Source: Sphingomonas_R sp036387535
GTDB lineage: Bacteria; Pseudomonadota; Alphaproteobacteria; Sphingomonadales; Sphingomonadaceae
NCBI RefSeq assembly: GCF_036387535.1
Contig: NZ_DASVTO010000044.1
Location: 1-41,412 of the forward strand
Reading direction: 5' to 3'
Length of the DNA stretch: 41,412 nucleotides
Shown: positions 39,868 to 41,412 of the stretch, one piece after another
How positions within the stretch are numbered: the stretch's first letter is position 1
Layout of the letters: each line of letters begins with the position of its first letter
Position numbers and translations under genes: made by a program
The notes under the pieces: generated by a model
The model's input: only the letters and a program-made list of their open reading frames with translations
Database searches by the model: none
Told to the model about the DNA's origin: nothing

Positions 39868-41412
39868 TCACTCCGCCGCCGCCTTCTTCGCGGCCGGCTT
39901 CCGCGCCGGTGCCTTCTTCGCCGCCGCCGGCTTCGTTGCGGCCTTCTCCGCTGCCGCCTTCTTCGGTGCGGCCTTCTTCGCCGCCGGCTTCTTCTTGCCC
40001 TTGGCCGGCCCCTTCGCGGCACGTTCCGCCAGCAGCGCCAGCGCCTCGTCGGCCGTCATTGTCGCCGGATCGGCGGTCTTCGGCAGCGTGGCGTTGGTTT
40101 CGCCATCGGTGACATAGGGGCCGAACCGCCCTTCCATCAGCTTGACCGGCTTGCCCGTCACCGGACTGTCGCCAAATGCCGCCAGCGGCTCCTTTGCCGC
40201 GCCGCGTCCGCGCCCGCCGCCTGCCGCGGCTTCCGCCAGCTTGACGACGGCGGCATTCATCCCGGTTTCGAATACGTCGGCGGTGGTCTGCAACCGCGCA
40301 TATTTGCCGTCATGCAACAAATAGGGTCCATATCGCCCGATTGACGCGGTGATGTCCTTGCCCGTCTCCGGATGCGCGCCCACCGTCCGCGGCAGCGACA
40401 GCAGCTTCAGTGCCCCTTCCAGGTCCACCTCAGCCCCGAAATCCTTCGGGATCGACGCGCGCTTGGCATCCTTCTCGTCGCCCAGCTGGACATAGGGCCC
40501 GAACCGCCCGGTCCGCCGGCTGACCTCCAGCTGCGTCTCCGGATCGATGCCCAGCGCGACCGGCCCGGTATCCGCGCCCGCCTCGGCTCCGCCCGCCTGC
40601 GCGAACCGCCGCGTATATTTGCACTCGGGATAGTTGGAACAGGCGACGAACGCCCCGAACTTCCCGCCACGCAGCGCCAGCTTGCCATCGCCGCATGCGG
40701 GGCATGCCCGCGGATCGCTGCCATCCTCCTTCTCCGGGAACAGATAGGACCCCAGGAACTGGTCCAGCTCCGCCGTCACCTCGGACGGCTTCTGCTCCAT
40801 CACCTCGGCCGTCTTCGGCTTGAAATCGCGCCAGAACGCATCCAGCACCGCCTGCCACTGCGCCCGTCCACCCGACACATCGTCCAGGCTGTTCTCCAGC
40901 CCGGCGGTGAAATCATAACTGACATAGCGCTCGAAAAACCGTTCCAGGAACGCCGTCACCAGCCGCCCGCTCTCGTTGGGCGTGAATCGGTTCTTCTCGA
41001 CCGCGACATAATCCCGGTCCTTCAACACCTGCAGCACCGACGCATAGGTCGATGGCCGCCCGATGCCCAGTTCCTCCATCTTCTTGACCAGGCTCGCTTC
41101 GGAATAGCGCGGCGGCGGCTGCGTGAAATGCTGCTCGGCGCTGACCGACTTGCGCGCCGGGCCGTCGCCCGCCTGCATCCGCGGCAGACGGCGGCTTTCC
41201 TCGTCCTCGGCATCGTCGCGGCCTTCCTCGTACAGCGCGAGATATCCGGGGAACAGCACCACCTGGCCGGTCGCGCGCAGGCCGTGCTGGCCTGTGCCGT
41301 CGAGCAGCTCGATCGTCGTCCGCTCCAGCCGGGCGGACGCCATCTGGCTGGCCATCGCGCGCTTCCAGACGAGGTCGTAGAGACGCGCATGGTCGCCAGA
41401 GCCGGCCTTGTC
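39868..41412 (-). CDS. topA: DNA topoisomerase I, C-terminal part (5' truncated at the right edge)
   Basis: The frame is open to position 41412; 514 residues are seen. The first part belongs to the core (GDHARLYDLVWKRAMASQMA, then EELGIGRPSTYASVLQVLKD); the active-site Tyr lies beyond the edge. Then come a zinc ribbon (CPACGDGKLALRGGKFGAFV, then ACSNYPECKY) and repeats of the RFGPYVQLGD type (RTGRFGPYVQLG, IGRYGPYLLHDG, EGRFGPYVTDGE). The C-terminus is a Lys/Ala/Pro-rich histone-H1-like tail of about 45 residues. It relaxes negatively supercoiled DNA. Only 46 bases separate its stop from the antitoxin start, and that gap carries the antitoxin promoter, so there is no room for a clear terminator. 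Confidence 0.96.
   Translation of the reverse strand, partial: DKAGSGDHARLYDLVWKRAMASQMASARLERTTIELLDGTGQHGLRATGQVVLFPGYLALYEEGRDDAEDEESRRLPRMQAGDGPARKSVSAEQHFTQPPPRYSEASLVKKMEELGIGRPSTYASVLQVLKDRDYVAVEKNRFTPNESGRLVTAFLERFFERYVSYDFTAGLENSLDDVSGGRAQWQAVLDAFWRDFKPKTAEVMEQKPSEVTAELDQFLGSYLFPEKEDGSDPRACPACGDGKLALRGGKFGAFVACSNYPECKYTRRFAQAGGAEAGADTGPVALGIDPETQLEVSRRTGRFGPYVQLGDEKDAKRASIPKDFGAEVDLEGALKLLSLPRTVGAHPETGKDITASIGRYGPYLLHDGKYARLQTTADVFETGMNAAVVKLAEAAAGGGRGRGAAKEPLAAFGDSPVTGKPVKLMEGRFGPYVTDGETNATLPKTADPATMTADEALALLAERAAKGPAKGKKKPAAKKAAPKKAAAEKAATKPAAAKKAPARKPAAKKAAAE

Noticed and set aside
39868..40020. Repetitive GC-rich segment, possible repeat element
   Set aside because: Explained by codons for the Lys/Ala/Pro-rich tail of topoisomerase I.
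1..41412. CRISPR array, insertion sequence, prophage or tRNA gene
   Set aside because: No regularly spaced repeats, transposase or integrase frames, or tRNA-like sequences were seen; gene order looks chromosomal and compact.

Overview
The window is a GC-rich, densely coded chromosomal segment that looks like a Sphingomonas-type alphaproteobacterium. The reasons are a very large TonB-dependent receptor paired with a phytase, an oxidative pentose gene set closely resembling the Caulobacter xyl genes, a CC0125/CC1285-type lipoprotein, a LOV-domain histidine kinase and GGAAC/CGTT-like promoter elements. This is inference from gene content; no rRNA or tRNA gene is present. Genes are packed with frequent ATGA overlaps. 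No gap exceeds 300 bases; the longest is 12968-13213, which is AT-rich and holds promoter-like elements.

Layout. 1-2085: end of copA and complete copB (copper resistance). 2138-7003: an exported M20 peptidase, a DUF885 protein and an OprB-type porin. 7142-9142 (minus): a tight operon of four very small hydrophilic proteins, an SDR oxidoreductase and a fifth small protein. Divergent from it are a baeRF/host-attachment-like protein and a PoxB-like thiamine-diphosphate enzyme (9321-11496). 11525-17253: a sugar porter, a lipoprotein, a HAD phosphatase, a Na+/H+ antiporter and a LOV histidine kinase; several promoters in these two blocks resemble EcfG (general stress response) sites.

17399-31302 is a sugar-catabolism island. 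It holds a Weimberg-type D-xylose operon (xylX-xylB-xylC-porter) with a LacI-family gene upstream and a LacI-type operator in its promoter, then dgoK-dgoA for the phosphorylated 2-keto-3-deoxygalactonate branch. A secreted GH51 arabinofuranosidase follows, then an opposing operon of an MFS transporter, 2,5-dioxovalerate (KGSA) dehydrogenase, an AraD1/GguC-like protein and an L-arabinose/D-galactose 1-dehydrogenase. Together these would release arabinose from plant polymers and oxidise xylose, arabinose and galactose to 2-oxoglutarate or pyruvate. The sugar-acid dehydratases (IlvD/EDD or enolase type) that these routes need are not in the window.

31424-35211 encodes a beta-propeller phytase and its TonB-dependent receptor, preceded by a well-formed array of Pho-box half-sites, which suggests induction by phosphate starvation. 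35323-41412: bestrophin-like channel, coaBC, dut, a MoeB/ThiF-type enzyme, a DsrE-like protein, an AbrB-Doc toxin-antitoxin pair whose promoter appears to give a leaderless mRNA, and the C-terminal part of topA, which runs off the right edge.
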